This document shows, piece by piece, positions 25,791 through 38,542 of a stretch of 64,000 nt of DNA. The position numbers and the translations under genes are program-made. Each line of letters starts with the position of its first letter. The stretch's first letter is position 1. The DNA is from Spirodela intermedia. Lineage: Eukaryota > Streptophyta > Magnoliopsida > Alismatales > Araceae. Where the stretch lies: the NCBI GenBank assembly GCA_902729315.2, contig LR746272.1, forward strand, positions 12,325,827 through 12,389,826, given 5' to 3'. The notes beneath the pieces are model-generated. The model was not told the DNA's origin, did no database searches, and worked only from the letters and a program-made list of their open reading frames with translations.

Positions 25791-26780
25791 ATATAATATC
25801 AAGTAATATTTTAATTTTTTTTCAAAGAATAGTAATTTTTTATAAATTTTAAATTAATAAATAAAAATAAAAATATATTTAAATTCATGAAAAAAGGAAA
25901 TAAGAATATGAAAGTGAGGATGACACCAACACTTGACGAATGTGAATCAAGTTGGAAAAGAGTTCTATACGATGATTATTACATAAGCAAGTTAAGATGA
26001 TTTAATTGATCAAATTAAAATCTATAAAAGCCAAATGAATCATAATTGAATGAAGAATAGTTTGAAATTTTTAAATCACATAATTTATCACTAAATAAAG
26101 TAAAAATTAAGTTGAAAATAAGAAACTCAAATTTTCAGCCTCGTGATAGTGATATTTGAAATTTTGTATTTAAGAAGATCATCGAGTCTCTTGGGACTTG
26201 GATGACTTGGGCATTCGCTAAATCTCTTTTTGAAGTCCAAAAAATGATGATAGGAGTTAAACTAGTTAAAAAATAGTAAAAAAAACTTTTGGTCTCACAG
26301 CAATAATGTGTCGAAATTTTGAGTGTTCAAGAGAATTGTCATGTAGTGTCTATAGCTTCAAAGGCTCTCTTTAGTATATAATGATGTGAGTAATTTTTAG
26401 ATCTTCTTGTGAAGTCTAAAGATCAATGAAATGGATGGTTAAATCATGTATGACGACTGTCACTTAGTAGAGTAGAAAAATAATGACTTTACGACTCTCC
26501 AACAAGTGTCACCTAATGAAGATAAGTTGGATGGAGGCGGGGTGCATCTTAGAGAGCTTCATCCTCAATTTTGCACAATAAGAGGAGGCTCTTCATCCTC
26601 AAGTGTCACCTTATCTCGTACACTCTCATGAGGTGGCAACTCGTCTCTTGGCTGATCGTCTTTTTTCTAATCATGGCTTGTTTATTCATCAATCAGAGAT
26701 GATTTACTCGATAAATTCATAATCCTTATATTGTGAATCATTAAGAAATTTTATAAAGTAGATATTGAAGATGTACAAAG
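25790..26780 (-). mobile_element. Partial, decayed copy of the TGATAAGTC LTR family
   Basis: On the minus strand it matches the inner part of the LTRs at 31314 and 60079. Shared segments include the one ending ATATTATATTACATCCC, the long stretch around the hydrolysed-looking GGTGACA motifs, and AAGGATTATGAATTTATCG. Both LTR ends are missing. It abuts the 5' side of the copia gag remnant. Confidence 0.75.
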
Positions 26781-29515
26781 AAATAAAATATGTCAAAAAT
26801 GTAGAAATGACTTCTATCATGGAGGGACAGAGAGGAGAATGGCCGAAAAATCACCTCACCATTCATTCATCCTTAATGTCCTTTAAATAAAGACAAACCT
26901 TACATGCACTTTTCCATAAGACCTTGAGTCATCTACAAATATTACATTTATATCTTCTAGAAACATAGAAAACCAAAATAGTTTGAGCATCTAATCCTTC
27001 GTCACCAAAATTTTGAACTATATTGAAAATCTGTTCCTAATGAAGTATGAATTAAATTTGAGAACTATTTACTTTTGTAAAATTTAATTGTGCACATTTT
27101 TTGGAATTTGAAAATATATTGGTTTTGAATGATTTGAAATTTTTTAAACAATTGATTAAGGAAACATTGTTAGGGCCAATTATAATGTGTACATTATGTT
27201 GGTTTAAGTATTTGATGCCAAAAATAACATTAAAGGATAAAAATACACATGGATCATAAATATGATATTGTTACACTAATGGATGGATGAAGACCTTAAT
27301 TATTAGACCAAACACTCTCTATAAATATATATAGGCAGAAATAAGTAAAAAGAATTTTCAGTAAAGAGATCCTAAATAAGAAATTTTAATTTATAAGAAA
27401 ATAAAATTTAAAAGTAAGCATATTGAAATGGAAAATTGAAATCAACCTAAGCATTATAAGGGTATACTCAGCTAACTCATTAACCAGTCAGTTGAGTCAA
27501 AAGAAAGAAAACATAACACCATCTAACAAGTCATTTTAGAAGTAAGATAAAAAATAAGATTCAAATATCTGACAAAAACTATGTCAAATGACCTAGAAAA
27601 TACTTACACGATTTGGGTTTGCTGACTGATAGGGAATCAAATATTCATGGGAGACTATATTCATGATTGATAGAATCATATACATATAATAATTTTAATG
27701 TAAATATATTAAATTTAAATATAAAATGACATCTCTACTCAAACTGTAGTGACACAAATAGAAATTGCCCTTATTTACTATTTTGTTATTTTTGTTGCTT
27801 CAAAAATAGTTGAATTTCAAATTCCAATAAACTAAAATAAAAAATAACATAAATAAATTATAAATAAAATGGAGGAATTTTTGGCTTCTAGAAGTAACCC
27901 TTCTTATGAGCAAGAGAGAAAAATAAGCATGATGCGGCATTAACACCTTATTCATTTGATCTTTTATTTTCTAAAGGTAGAGCTTTAGTGCTCAAACACC
28001 TTCAAGCTTCTACTAGATCAAGGAAGCTCATTCTTTATTAATTAAAAGTGTTGTAAGATTTTCATTTGAAATGTTTATAAATGCAGACACTTAGGGGAGT
28101 ATTGGTAACTAGGAAAAAGGAAGATTAGTGTCTTTGTATATGGCATGAGTGGGCATGGGAAAGGGATAACCAAACTATTATAAAGAGGTTGTCAATCTAC
28201 TAGTCACTAGTTATTGAGTTGATCCATCAAGTCAGCCCACTTAAGCTAGATAGAGAAAATTCATGAAAATTTTAGTTAAATCATAAAAATTAATTCAACT
28301 AATTTTTTCCCTCTCTTGGCACAAGTGCTAGCTTAGTGTTAGATCAACAACTTACACTTTCTCAAACACTTCTACTATAATTTTTTTTTTGGATATTCTG
28401 AGAAAAAAATCACAACATTTTGATATGAGATTTCATAAATTATTTATTGTTTTTGGTATGAAATTATTTTTATAATGTATTCATCCCAAGGGTTAACAAT
28501 TATGTTTTAATTCAAATCTATTTATTGCATCATGATATGAAAATTTATAATCCCACTATAATGCAAATATTGATGCTCTAATGTGAAATTTATGATATAA
28601 TGGTGGCACAAAACTTATTTGTTACCATGCTTTGAGGCAAATGCATGTGTATTCTAACAAGGAGCTTATTACTATTACATTATGATCATTGTGATTAGGT
28701 ACATTGTTCTAGATCTGATCCATACAAAACCACTTCATGCAAATAGATCAAATGACTTGATGGAATTTAGTTTTTTCAAACTAAGATTATTTTTTTATAA
28801 TATTCTAGATTCATTGAAATCTATGGTAAAATTCAAAACCCATAACCCAATGAATAGAGTGCAGTCCATTTTATGGATTGGTGTCTTGCCTATTCAATGA
28901 TTTGACACTAGACACTCTCTTAATGGGTTCTATTGAGTTGGATGAAATAGATAATAGATTGAATTCTAGTGGAATTCTAAATATTTTCTTTTAGGGCTTG
29001 TTTAAAAGAGAATCCATTACTAAATCGTTCGAAGTATATGATTTCAAAAATGTTAATTCTAGACATATTGGTTTCAAATAATTAGAGAAACCTAGCTTTC
29101 TAAGTACCATGAATGACAATTCTTTTGTTTTCTTAATTCATTATTATCAAATGGTTGTGACTTTATGTGTTGTTTTTTTATGACTCAAGATGTCTTATTA
29201 TTTTTCTCTATTTTTGGGTTCCCTCTTTCTCACAATTGTCATTTTATATCATCTATGCTTCTTAGCCATCTTATTAATCAGATGAAAATACAATATAATA
29301 CATTCATTTTAAAATATAGAATATAGTAAAAATCATGTCCATGTCATTCAACTTGGACAAAGTTGAGTCCAAAATATCAACACTTAAAGAATATTTCAAG
29401 AAAAAAAATTGTTCTTTTAAAATTAATATTTCATATTTCCTTCATACTTATGACATTTTTTAGGACAATGCTCAAGCTCTACCTATAATTTATCCTCACC
29501 AAAGAATTAAGAAAC
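26780..29515. other. AT-rich stretch, nothing recognised
   Basis: Only short frames without similarity to known domains; likely old repeat DNA. Confidence 0.5.
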
Positions 29516-31140
29516 CAATATTAAACTTGTCTCGTTGAAAGTGACGCTTCGCCTCCCTACGAGCCGTCGCCGAGCACTCCGCCGGAGTCTCTCGACTCCT
29601 GGTTCGACTGCCGCCTCTTCCTCCGGAACTCCACCATAAACTCGCCGGAGCCGCCCTCCGCCGCTCCGCCCAGTCGCTGGCCGTTCGCCGACGAACGCCG
29701 ACCTGCCGCCGACGTCGGAAGAGACCCTGCTGCCGTGCCGACGAGCCAGATCCAGTCCCAAGCTCCGCACAGGCCCCCGCCGGAGTTTCCCGACGATCCG
29801 CCGCCGTCGCGCCGTTTCCGGCGCCGCCTAGACCAGGATGGCTCAACCCTCCCTGGTATCGCCGGCCGGATCGTCTCCTTCCTCTGCTCCGCTTCCCGGC
29901 GCCGCCAGAGAAGACCGACCCTTCCGGCGACGGCTGGTTTGCCGCCCAGCCGCCGACGTTCGGCATTCTCGCCGAAGCGCCGCTGACGCTCGGCCTTCCC
30001 GCCGAAGCGCCGCTGACGCTCGGCCTTCCCGACGAAGCGCCGCTGACGCTCGGCCTTCCCGACGAAGCGCCGCTGACGCTCGGCATTCCCGGCGAAGAGC
30101 CGCTGACGCTCGGCATTCCCGGCGAAGAGCCGCTGACGTTCGGCATCCCGGCGAAGCGCCGCTGATGCTCGGTCTTCCCGCCGAAGCGCCGCTGACGTTC
30201 TGCATCCCGGCGAAGCGCCGCTGATGCTCGGCCTTCCCGCCGAAGCGCCGCTGACGTTCGGCCTTCCCGCCGAAGCGCCGCTGACGTTCGGCCTTCCCGC
30301 CGAACGCCGACGCTCGGCATTCCCGCCGAAGCGCCGCTGACGTCTGGCATTCCTGCCGAAGCGCCGCAGACGCTCGGCCTTCCCGCCGAAGCGCTGCCGC
30401 CGCGCGCCGGCTCTTGCGGCCCGCGCGTTCACCCGGCGCCACTGCCCGCGTGCCCTAGGGCACGCCGCGCGGCTTGCCGCGTGCGCCCGCTAGCGTGCCC
30501 TTCGGCCCACCAGCGGGCCCACGCCCACTAGCGTGCCTTTTGGCCCACCTGCAGGCCCACGCCCACGCTGAATGTGCCAAGCCGCATGACGATGACTACT
30601 GCGACTCTCAACTAGGACCGATTGTCGATGTTGAGCATCAATCTTCACCGGACGTCTCTGCCTACGTCGAATCTCTACTCTGTCACGACCCGCCGGGCTA
30701 CGCAGCCCCAAAGGTTAACTCCGTACCCCTTGCTCTTAAGTTTAATTATCTGTCAAAGGGTTTTTTCAGCTCATCTCCACCACCATCAGGAGAACGTAGA
30801 CAAGATAGGATGGTTATCGGATCGTGACTTCCGACACTGTGCTAAATTCATTACCATTTGTGAGCTGCAGCCCTAGGCTACCTCACGACAACTGTTTCGC
30901 TATCTGTCTGTACATGGACTGAGAAGGCCTCACAATTATCATCGTCGGGTGTTTTCTTAGGTTATTTTGGATTGATCACGCACATTGGTACATCTGCCTA
31001 TACTTAGGTTATGTGGTCAAACCTAGAGTCTAGGGTTCATACATTCTGATCGGATCGATCCGACTACCCCATCTTGGGTCGTGAGTTTCATTGATCAGGT
31101 ACAGAGATTCTTGCCCCGTCCTACATCACATACTTCAACA
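29516..31140. other. GC-rich island with coding-like but unrecognised sequence
   Basis: The base composition switches abruptly from AT-rich to very CpG-rich at about 29530, then fades after 30700. Overlapping long frames exist on both strands because of the 30-base repeat, so none is convincing. The segment may be the undecayed 5' or LTR part of a younger retroelement; no gag or pol motif was seen. Confidence 0.4.
29955..30400. repeat. 30-bp GC-rich minisatellite, about 14 copies
   Basis: A unit of about 30 bases with core CGAAGCGCCGCTGACG followed by CTCGGCCTTCC repeats head to tail with point variants and a few shortened units. As 30 is divisible by three, it gives 10-residue protein repeats (REGRASAALR on the minus strand) in several frames. 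Confidence 0.95.
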
Positions 31141-31313
31141 AATTTCTTTACTTTGTTGTCCAAAGGGTGTAGATTGAGATCATCGCAATAAAGAGAAAAT
31201 AATATTCATCCACAAGTCGTCCCCAATTTATTCACTAATTTATTAACTGAATGGTCTGATGTTTACTTGTACGAGAGTGGGACTTGTATATTTTTAGTCC
31301 TATGTTAGGAGGG

Positions 31314-33048
31314 TGATAAGTCTTCATTATTATGAGTTAATAATTATTCAATAATATAGTTTTAGGCTTAACTCATGTTAAATAGACTTATATTTATGTC
31401 AAAGTATGTAAAGTGGTTTAGTTGATTAACGTGAATTTTTAGGTAATTATGTGATTTTATACGAATTTATATGATTTTTAGTCTTACTTTTAAGATAAAT
31501 AAAGAAAAAGAAATAAAAATAAAAATATAATAAAATAGGGGGACCCACTTGTTAGTTGGGCCCGCAAGTAGGTAGGAAGCGCAGTCGAAGAGTAGTTGCA
31601 AGTAGGTGCTCAAGCAACTAGGACCAATAGGGGCACGAGTACGCCGCTCCTTTCACGTCACTAGTGGCCAATTAGTTGTGGGACAAGGAGTAGTTATACA
31701 CGTGTGAGAAAGAGACTTGATTGCAAATATAATATTATTATATCTTCACCTAAAACTTCGGCACACAAGTGATATGGGACTAAACCCACATCACACTTCC
31801 CAAAAAGATTCAATAATTTTAATACCTATAATACCCCTTATTTATAATAAAGATAAATCATGATGACATCATTTAATAAGAGTATTAGAGTACTCATGTC
31901 AATCTCTCTCATGTAAGTGGGCAACTGATGTGGGTTTGAATCCTCTTAGAGTCAAAACTTATATTTTTATTTGATTATCATGACTTTCTTGTAGATCACC
32001 AGTAAATGATTAAGTCATCAAAATTATTAGATCATCGGCGAAAATCTTGTCAATATGATTTACAAAGTATTATTACTAAAATTATTAAATAATTTGTGAT
32101 AAAAGGATTATGAATCTATCGAGTAAAATATCTCTAATTGATTGATGAACAAATCGTCGTCGAGAAGAGGACGATCCGCTAGGAGATAAGTTGCTACCTC
32201 TTGAGAGCATATCGGATGCGATGAAAAGCCTCTTATTGTGTAGACATGAGGATGAAGTTCTCTAACACGTGTCCCACCTGCATCCAGCTTTTCTTCATCA
32301 TGTGACAGTCGCCGGAGAGCCACAAAGTCATTATTTTTCCGCTCCGTCAGGTGACAGCCATTGGAGATGATTCAGTAACTCATTTCATTGATCTTTAGAC
32401 TTCGCAAAGAGATCTAGAGGTTTCTTACATCATCATTGTCTAAGAAAAGACTTCAAAGCTGTGGACATTACATGACGATCCTCTCAAACGCTCAAGATTT
32501 CTGTACTTGTCGACGCATTACCATCGTGATGCTAGAACTCTATTTTCTTACTTTCAACTTAATTTTTTGCTTCATTTAGTGATAATTTGTGTGATTTACA
32601 TTTATCAAGATATATTTCATTTAATTATGATTCTTACGACTTTTATAAATCTTAATTTTATCAATTAAATCATCTATAATCACTTATGTAAAAATCGTAG
32701 AGCAGAACTCTATTTCTACCCGATTCGCATTTGTCGGACGCTAATGTCATCTTGACGTTTGCACCCTTATTTCCTTTTCTCGTGAATTTTAAATATATTT
32801 TATTTTTATTTTTTAGTATAAAATTTATAAAAAATAATATTCTTTGAGGAAAAATTATGAATAATTACTTGATATTATATTACATCCTTGTGATTGACCT
32901 AAAAAATTACTACTATTTTTTAAATTTTTATTAAATTATAATTTATGTATTTGTTTAAAAATAATTTTAAATATCCAAAAAAATATATTTTCTAATTTTA
33001 TAAATTTTAAATTTACGTGATTTCCTATACAACGACTAAGTCATGTCA
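31314..33048 (+). mobile_element. Solo LTR, TGATAAGTC family, decayed copy
   Basis: It aligns end to end with 60079-61838. It starts TGATAAGTC and ends GTCATGTCA, and is flanked by GAGGG on the left (31309-31313) and GGGGG on the right (33049-33053), a slightly decayed 5-base target duplication. No internal domain is adjacent. Relative to the 60-kb copy many CpG positions are TpG or CpA, and it lacks the 144-bp tandem duplication. Confidence 0.85.
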
Positions 33049-34155
33049 GGGGGTCAATGCGGTTAAACTTAAAGGGCAAGGGTGGGTTGCCTCTTAGGAG
33101 AGAGGCCATGCATCTAAAAAGAAAATCTTTATTATACATTACGTGTGATATTGGATGTGCAAACGATGAATGGATTATATATTTTTATAAGAAGAGGTCA
33201 GAATGAGACATGGTTATTATATGACCAATTGACTTTGGATTGTGTACCATGTTTATTTCATTTGTATCTACATTTATACTTTCTACATAATTTATATTGG
33301 TGTCATCTTTACAAGTACAAATCAAATGGACTGAATTGGTCCATTTTTTTCTACCAGAGTCAAGTCATTTGATGAGGGTAATGTAGGCTTCTTTGCAGGT
33401 CGATCAAACACACCAAGATTTATAATAGCTTGGTTCGTATTTAGCTCCATTCTCCTGATAACATATCTTATGAATTTTACTGCCCCTATCTAAGTATAAT
33501 TATTGAATATATGACACAAATATGGTTAGACATAACATTGTCGATGATTCTAGTAAGCCAAATGCAAGGCATTGAGCAAAAGTGAGCTATGATGAGTTCA
33601 TCATTTCAGCTCAGTCTTAGGTGCTCATACCACCTACTTGCATGAGTTTGTCATTAAGATCCCATATAATAAGTGGGTAAGATACCTATTAAAAATAAAT
33701 GTATGGATACTTATTTTATTAGTACAAATGTTAAACAACTACCTAAACCTGATTAACTAAATGGGTAAGATAAAGCATGCAAATAACAACTTAAACCTTG
33801 TTGACTTTTCTGAATGTGAAGGTAAAGTATTGTTTGGATCTTTAAGGGTGATGCAAGTGTACATGTATTTATGTGATATAAAATTATACTTTATAGATGA
33901 TCTCATAATTATATTTACAGTAAAAAATAACTACTATGTCCTTATAAGTTATCATTCTCATAAAAAGAGTATAAAACTCATCTAAGTGAGTGGATTCCTC
34001 TCTTTAAAATATAAAGAGACAAAAACTATTGTAAACAATTGTAATATCATATGTGACTTTTCTAAGCATTTTGACAAAAAAATAAAATTATTATAAACAA
34101 CATAATTTTTGAAGCATAAAATAATTATTTACCTTCATATGTGTTTTGTCAATAG
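33049..34155. other. AT-rich stretch, nothing recognised
   Basis: Short frames only; no domain or repeat structure recognised. Confidence 0.5.
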
Positions 34156-35060
34156 TAAAACAATTACAAGCCCCTTTCGTCATGACGGCGTGACGGGGTT
34201 CCAGCAGAGGCGGCGGCAGCTGCAGCGGCAACCGCAACCGTTTCGTCTGGTGACGGCGGCGAGCTCCCGGGCGGCAAAGAGATGGCCGGCGGCGGCAGTG
34301 GTCTCAAGCGGCAGCGGGACTTCTTGGGCAGCAGTGTCACGAGGAATGAAGTCCTCGAAGGGGGTATCGACGGCCTTCCTCTTCCTCCTTCCCTCCCTAG
34401 ATCATATTCACAAAACAATAATCTCTCTAAAAAATACGGCGCTCTCCTGAGGGGGGGTTTCCTACCTCCCCTTATATGGGGGCCCACAGGTGGGCTAAGG
34501 GGAGGTGGGCCCACTTGAGGCCCTCAAGCTCATAAGCCACAAAGGCTACAAAGGGGCTTATTGGGCCTATTAAAGAGAGACCCAATAAGCTCCCCTAAAA
34601 GGAGAACGAGGAGGGCCCTCTTACGGTGCTTAAGTGGGCCTCAAATGAAGACCCAAATAAACCCCAAAAGAGGCCCAAAAGGAAAGACACATAGGTCCCC
34701 CTCCCCTCCCCCCCCTTAGGGTTTTAATTGGGCCTCAAAGAGAGACCCAATAAAACCCTAAAGAAAGGGAGACACAAACAACAACACACACACATAGAAT
34801 TGGGCCCACTAACACAAACGCGAGGCCCAACAAGTCAACATGAAAATACAAAGAAAGATACGGGTGAGCTCAAGCTCGTCGTTGTCGCGGAGGTGGAATG
34901 TTGTCGTCCCGAATGGCTAGGCCATGTAGCGAAAGCCAGGCTCCTTCGTCTTCGCGCGTCGATCGGGCTGAACTCGGACTATCGGTGTCTCCTGAGCTGA
35001 TGGAGACAGGTCCTACTCGCCATCAGTATATCTTAGTACATACATCGAATACATCCACCT
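34156..35060. other. GC-rich repeat fragment with two stem-loop-forming segments
   Basis: 34156-34500 is rich in GGCGGC and gives Ala/Pro-rich frames. 34551-34597 and 34717-34766 are imperfect inverted repeats sharing TTGGGCC and GACCCAATAA arms. Likely retroelement-derived; no protein domain seen. Confidence 0.45.
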
Positions 35061-35215
35061 ATGGAATTACAGATGACATCAAGGATTAATCGAATGATGA
35101 CATTAGAAAGGCTGATTGTAGCTAACGGAAGAATGGCGGAAATATTGTTCATGCATTTATTAAGAGAAAAGAATGGAAAAACCTACCGCGACAACCGGAA
35201 CATCAAGGAAAAGAG

Positions 35216-36772
35216 TCAGGCCCTCTTCTCCACGTTAACCATCAGCCCGTTCTTCATGTGGAGGATTATGGAAAGTTTTGGGGCAACGACATGGCCTTGC
35301 ACCACCTTGATGCGAAAGTTGTGTATCAGGGTAGCCGCCACCACCTTCATCTGGATGAAGGCCATGTCCTTGCCGAGGCAGGTCCTCGGCCCGGAGTTGA
35401 AGGAGAGGAACTTGTAGGAGGGCTCGTGCTTCAGAGTCCCCCGATCGGAGATCCAACGCTCTGGCTTGAACTCGCGGCAGTCCTTTCCCCAGATCCCTTC
35501 GCTTCTGGCCATGGAGTACAGGTTGATGAGTAACTTCGTCTCGGGATAGACTTTATCACCGCTGGGAAGGACGTCCGCCAGCTTGGTGCTCTTGTGCTCG
35601 AGGGGAACCGGCGGGAAAAGCCTCAGGGTTTCGCATAAGGCTGCGTGCAGGTACAAGGCTGACTTTATGTCTTCGGCCTTGAAGACGGCAGCCTTTCCTT
35701 CGTCGGTAGAAACTGCTAGAATTGGCTTCAGCTCCTCGAGGATCTTCCGCTCCACATCGGGATGCTGGGAGATCATCCAGAAGAACCATGAGAGCGCCGT
35801 TCCCGTGGTATCCCTCCCTGCCAACAATAAATTCAAGGTTGTGTCTCGCAGGAACTTCTTGGATACGACGGCAACGCCTCCAAGCTCGGGACGGGTCTTC
35901 AGATACGACGATAGTAGGTCGGGTGCAACGTCTTCGTCCTGTTCTCGGTCTTCTCTACCATGCTTCATCTCCTCCATCCTCAAGGAAATCAGATTATTCG
36001 TGAACTTGTCGATGGTTTCCCACGCCAGCGCCATCTTCTTCTCTTCCCCCACCCGCAGCCACCTCAGCAGCTTCCACCAGCTCATGGGCACAACGTGCCG
36101 GAAGAACAATACGTCTTCTGCATTGTCTATAGCGTTGGCAAACGGCACGGAAGGGAGGTCGGGCGACAGGCAACCCGGGTCGACCCCCGAGACCAGGTTG
36201 CAGGTGGTGTCGAAGGTGAACCGAAGGAACAAGTCCTGGAGGTCCACAACGGTGGCCTGCTCCGCGGCACGTGCGAGGAGGGGAACGAGGTATTCTTCCA
36301 CCTTCTCTCTGCTCGTCCTTGCAACGAAACGCCGGAACCTGGGCTCGCTCATGAGAGAATGGACCGCCTTACGTTGGCTCTTCCAGGAGTCAGAGTCGGC
36401 ATTGAAGATCCCATCTCCCAGGATGTCGAAGATCTCCAGGAACTGGGCGCCCTTTGGGTAGTTGACGAAGTTGGCGTTGAAAATGTGGTTGATGTTAGCC
36501 GGATCGATGGTGATGAGAATGTCCATGCCGGAGAACCAGGGTCCCTTGAACAGGAAGGTGGAACCGACGATGGGGATGAGATCTACGCACCACTCGTAGA
36601 AACGGTGGATCTGGGTGAGGACGCTAGGGAACATGCCCAGGAGAGGCCAGTTCCTGGGGACGCGGCTACGGCGTATCCCACTGTAGAAGAAGAGGACGAC
36701 AAAGGAGACGAGAGACAGAAGGGTCTCCGGATAGGCCACTGCGAGCTTCACGAGGCTCGTGATTATGCCCAT
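35216..36772 (-). CDS. CYP96-type cytochrome P450, copy C (intact)
   Basis: Single exon, 518 residues, usual for the family. An N-terminal membrane anchor (about 15-31) is followed by basic residues and the hinge VPRNWPLLGMFPS, so it should sit in the ER membrane. Catalytic features are intact: WKSQR in the C-helix (130-134), AGRDTTG (318-324) for oxygen activation, ETLR (381-384) as ExxR, FKPERW (435-440) and the heme loop FNSGPRTCLGK with Cys465. The family, including Arabidopsis MAH1/CYP96A15, hydroxylates wax alkanes; other members act on different lipids or alkaloid precursors, so the substrate here is open. I chose the ATG at 36772 because it begins right before the anchor; an in-frame ATG at 36865 would add 31 unlikely residues. 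It is closely related to copy D upstream in the same orientation. Confidence 0.93.
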   Translation of the reverse strand: MGIITSLVKLAVAYPETLLSLVSFVVLFFYSGIRRSRVPRNWPLLGMFPSVLTQIHRFYEWCVDLIPIVGSTFLFKGPWFSGMDILITIDPANINHIFNANFVNYPKGAQFLEIFDILGDGIFNADSDSWKSQRKAVHSLMSEPRFRRFVARTSREKVEEYLVPLLARAAEQATVVDLQDLFLRFTFDTTCNLVSGVDPGCLSPDLPSVPFANAIDNAEDVLFFRHVVPMSWWKLLRWLRVGEEKKMALAWETIDKFTNNLISLRMEEMKHGREDREQDEDVAPDLLSSYLKTRPELGGVAVVSKKFLRDTTLNLLLAGRDTTGTALSWFFWMISQHPDVERKILEELKPILAVSTDEGKAAVFKAEDIKSALYLHAALCETLRLFPPVPLEHKSTKLADVLPSGDKVYPETKLLINLYSMARSEGIWGKDCREFKPERWISDRGTLKHEPSYKFLSFNSGPRTCLGKDMAFIQMKVVAATLIHNFRIKVVQGHVVAPKLSIILHMKNGLMVNVEKRA

Positions 36773-36910
36773 TGGGGAGAGTGACGGAGAGATAGGAGAG
36801 AGGGGATTGGGAATGGGATGGGAGAGGACATTAGTCCTAAGGGAAAGATTTTGTAGCATTGGCAAGGTTCTGCCCTCTCACAGAGAAGACGATCCTCTGT
36901 GTGTGCTTCT
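36773..36910 (-). promoter_or_regulatory. Leader of CYP96 copy C with an element shared with copy D
   Basis: About 115 bases upstream of the start, 36883-36897 (plus strand GAGAAGACGATCCTC) matches 44732-44747 at nearly the same distance before copy D. The surrounding leader is otherwise diverged. No clear TATA box was assigned. Confidence 0.4.
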
Positions 36911-38305
36911 TGATTCTACCCAATTAATCATGGCCATCCACGTGCACTTCTGACGGTAGAAGTCACTCCGATTGTCTTAAAATAACCCAACGGACAGTGG
37001 TGTCATTAGGAGTTCTTTTAATGGAGCAAACGCTATCGGGTTGACCTCTGCATGCATGATAGGGGGCGACTAGGGCTGTGAAAGGGAGTTATAGTTATTG
37101 GTGTCGAAGATAACTTATCTAAAATAATCATTTGCATAAACAATGTACGGAAGGCGGTCTAAGTGACAAATCGATCGAGATTGACCAACTCTCTCTCTCT
37201 CTCTTCCTCCTCCTCTCCCCCTCTCTCGCTCGCTCTTGTCGGTGACGACTGTCATCTAATCGTCGTTGAACAATTGGATAGCCTTGAACGGTTAGAGAGT
37301 CACCTCTTCCCTCGACACGGAGGAATATCACCTTGAACAGTTAGTCTCGCAGGGAATGTATTTTTTGGTAGAAGCACCGTTTTCCTTAGCGCATTCGAAA
37401 TGCAATAGTTTTAATACGTATTATTTTTGGAAGGCACAAATAATCGAATTGTTAGAAGCTTTTATGAAACAAGGTCGAAGACGATTATTGACGTGGAGGA
37501 ATACGTACTAATAAGACTAAAATACCCCAGTTGGTTAGGATCCGTGACTTCAATGCCCTTGTGAATCTACAAGCACGTAGAGAGACATCCAAAGGTGCTT
37601 TCATGGGTAAACAAAGTCTTATTTGAGTGGCTGAAAACAAGTGACCGGTGACTAGGCAGATTAAATTCCTTTACGTCACTGATATCAATGGAATGCTACG
37701 GAACGCAGGCTCTTGCAATAAGATACAAGTTTGAGGCTAAAGCGACTGGCAGCGGATAACAATATTGTCCTACCATTGGCTGAACAGTGCAAGTTCAAAG
37801 GTCAACCCTGCGTGGTTTTGTGAGTTTGAACCTGAAGATCAAGTTTAGAAAAGAAAATATAGGCCTGACGCATGTTCTTCCTGCTCGGGTAACACCGAGC
37901 CATCGCAGAGTTCTGCTTAGAAAGTGAACACGTCGCCTCTCAATGCCCACATATATGCTTGACTTTTTAGCATGTTCTCTACGTCAATTTGGTCGTCATG
38001 GAGGGCCCGGCTAGGCCTAGTTGTCACGCGGTGGTCATGCGAGTCCCAGTAGTTGCAACATTATTTCCCACGTTTGACTCTGCCCATACTTAGTCCAAAC
38101 CTTGCAGAAGACGCTGGGGATCGCCATTAAACTTTGAAAGTGAGGTTTACTCTACAAGATAAAAAAATTATTCGTTCAAAATTATTGCCTCCTGCATTAA
38201 TTTACTTCCCGTAGGGCATGACCAAAGGTGTTGTGAGACAAACTAGCGCCGCTAAATCCCGACCAAAACCAACCCGAAGACGTGTATATAAAGTCAGATA
38301 AATCA
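36911..38305. other. Intergenic region upstream of CYP96 copy C
   Basis: No coding sequence recognised. A short CT tract lies at 37190-37230. The copy C promoter probably lies at the left end. Confidence 0.5.
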
Positions 38306-38307
38306 AT

Positions 38308-38436
38308 CGATCGATGAATAGGAAGATAGATAGATGGATACATAGATAGAAAGAAAGAAAGATAGATACATAGAAATATATATAAATAGATACATGCATA
38401 CATACATACATACATAGAGAGAGACAGAGAGAGAGA

Positions 38437-38534
<98 letters not shown>

Positions 38535-38542
38535 GAGAGAGA
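38308..38542. repeat. Tetranucleotide (GATA/ATAC-like) tract followed by (GA)n
   Basis: Imperfect GATA, AAAG and ATAC repeats (38308-38415) run into about 125 bases of nearly pure GA. Reading frames across it are artefacts. Confidence 0.95.

Noticed and set aside
29496-30442. Overlapping frames of 200-290 residues with REGRASAALR-type repeats
   Set aside because: The 30-base repeat keeps several frames open at once. Frames on both strands look alike in quality and none has a recognisable domain.
35583-36784. Plus-strand frames of 270-290 residues
   Set aside because: Antisense shadows of intact CYP96 copy C, which carries all P450 motifs on the other strand.
36773-36865. Upstream in-frame start of CYP96 copy C adding 31 residues
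   Set aside because: P450s of this family begin directly before the membrane anchor, as copy D does; the extra part is Pro/Ser-rich leader.
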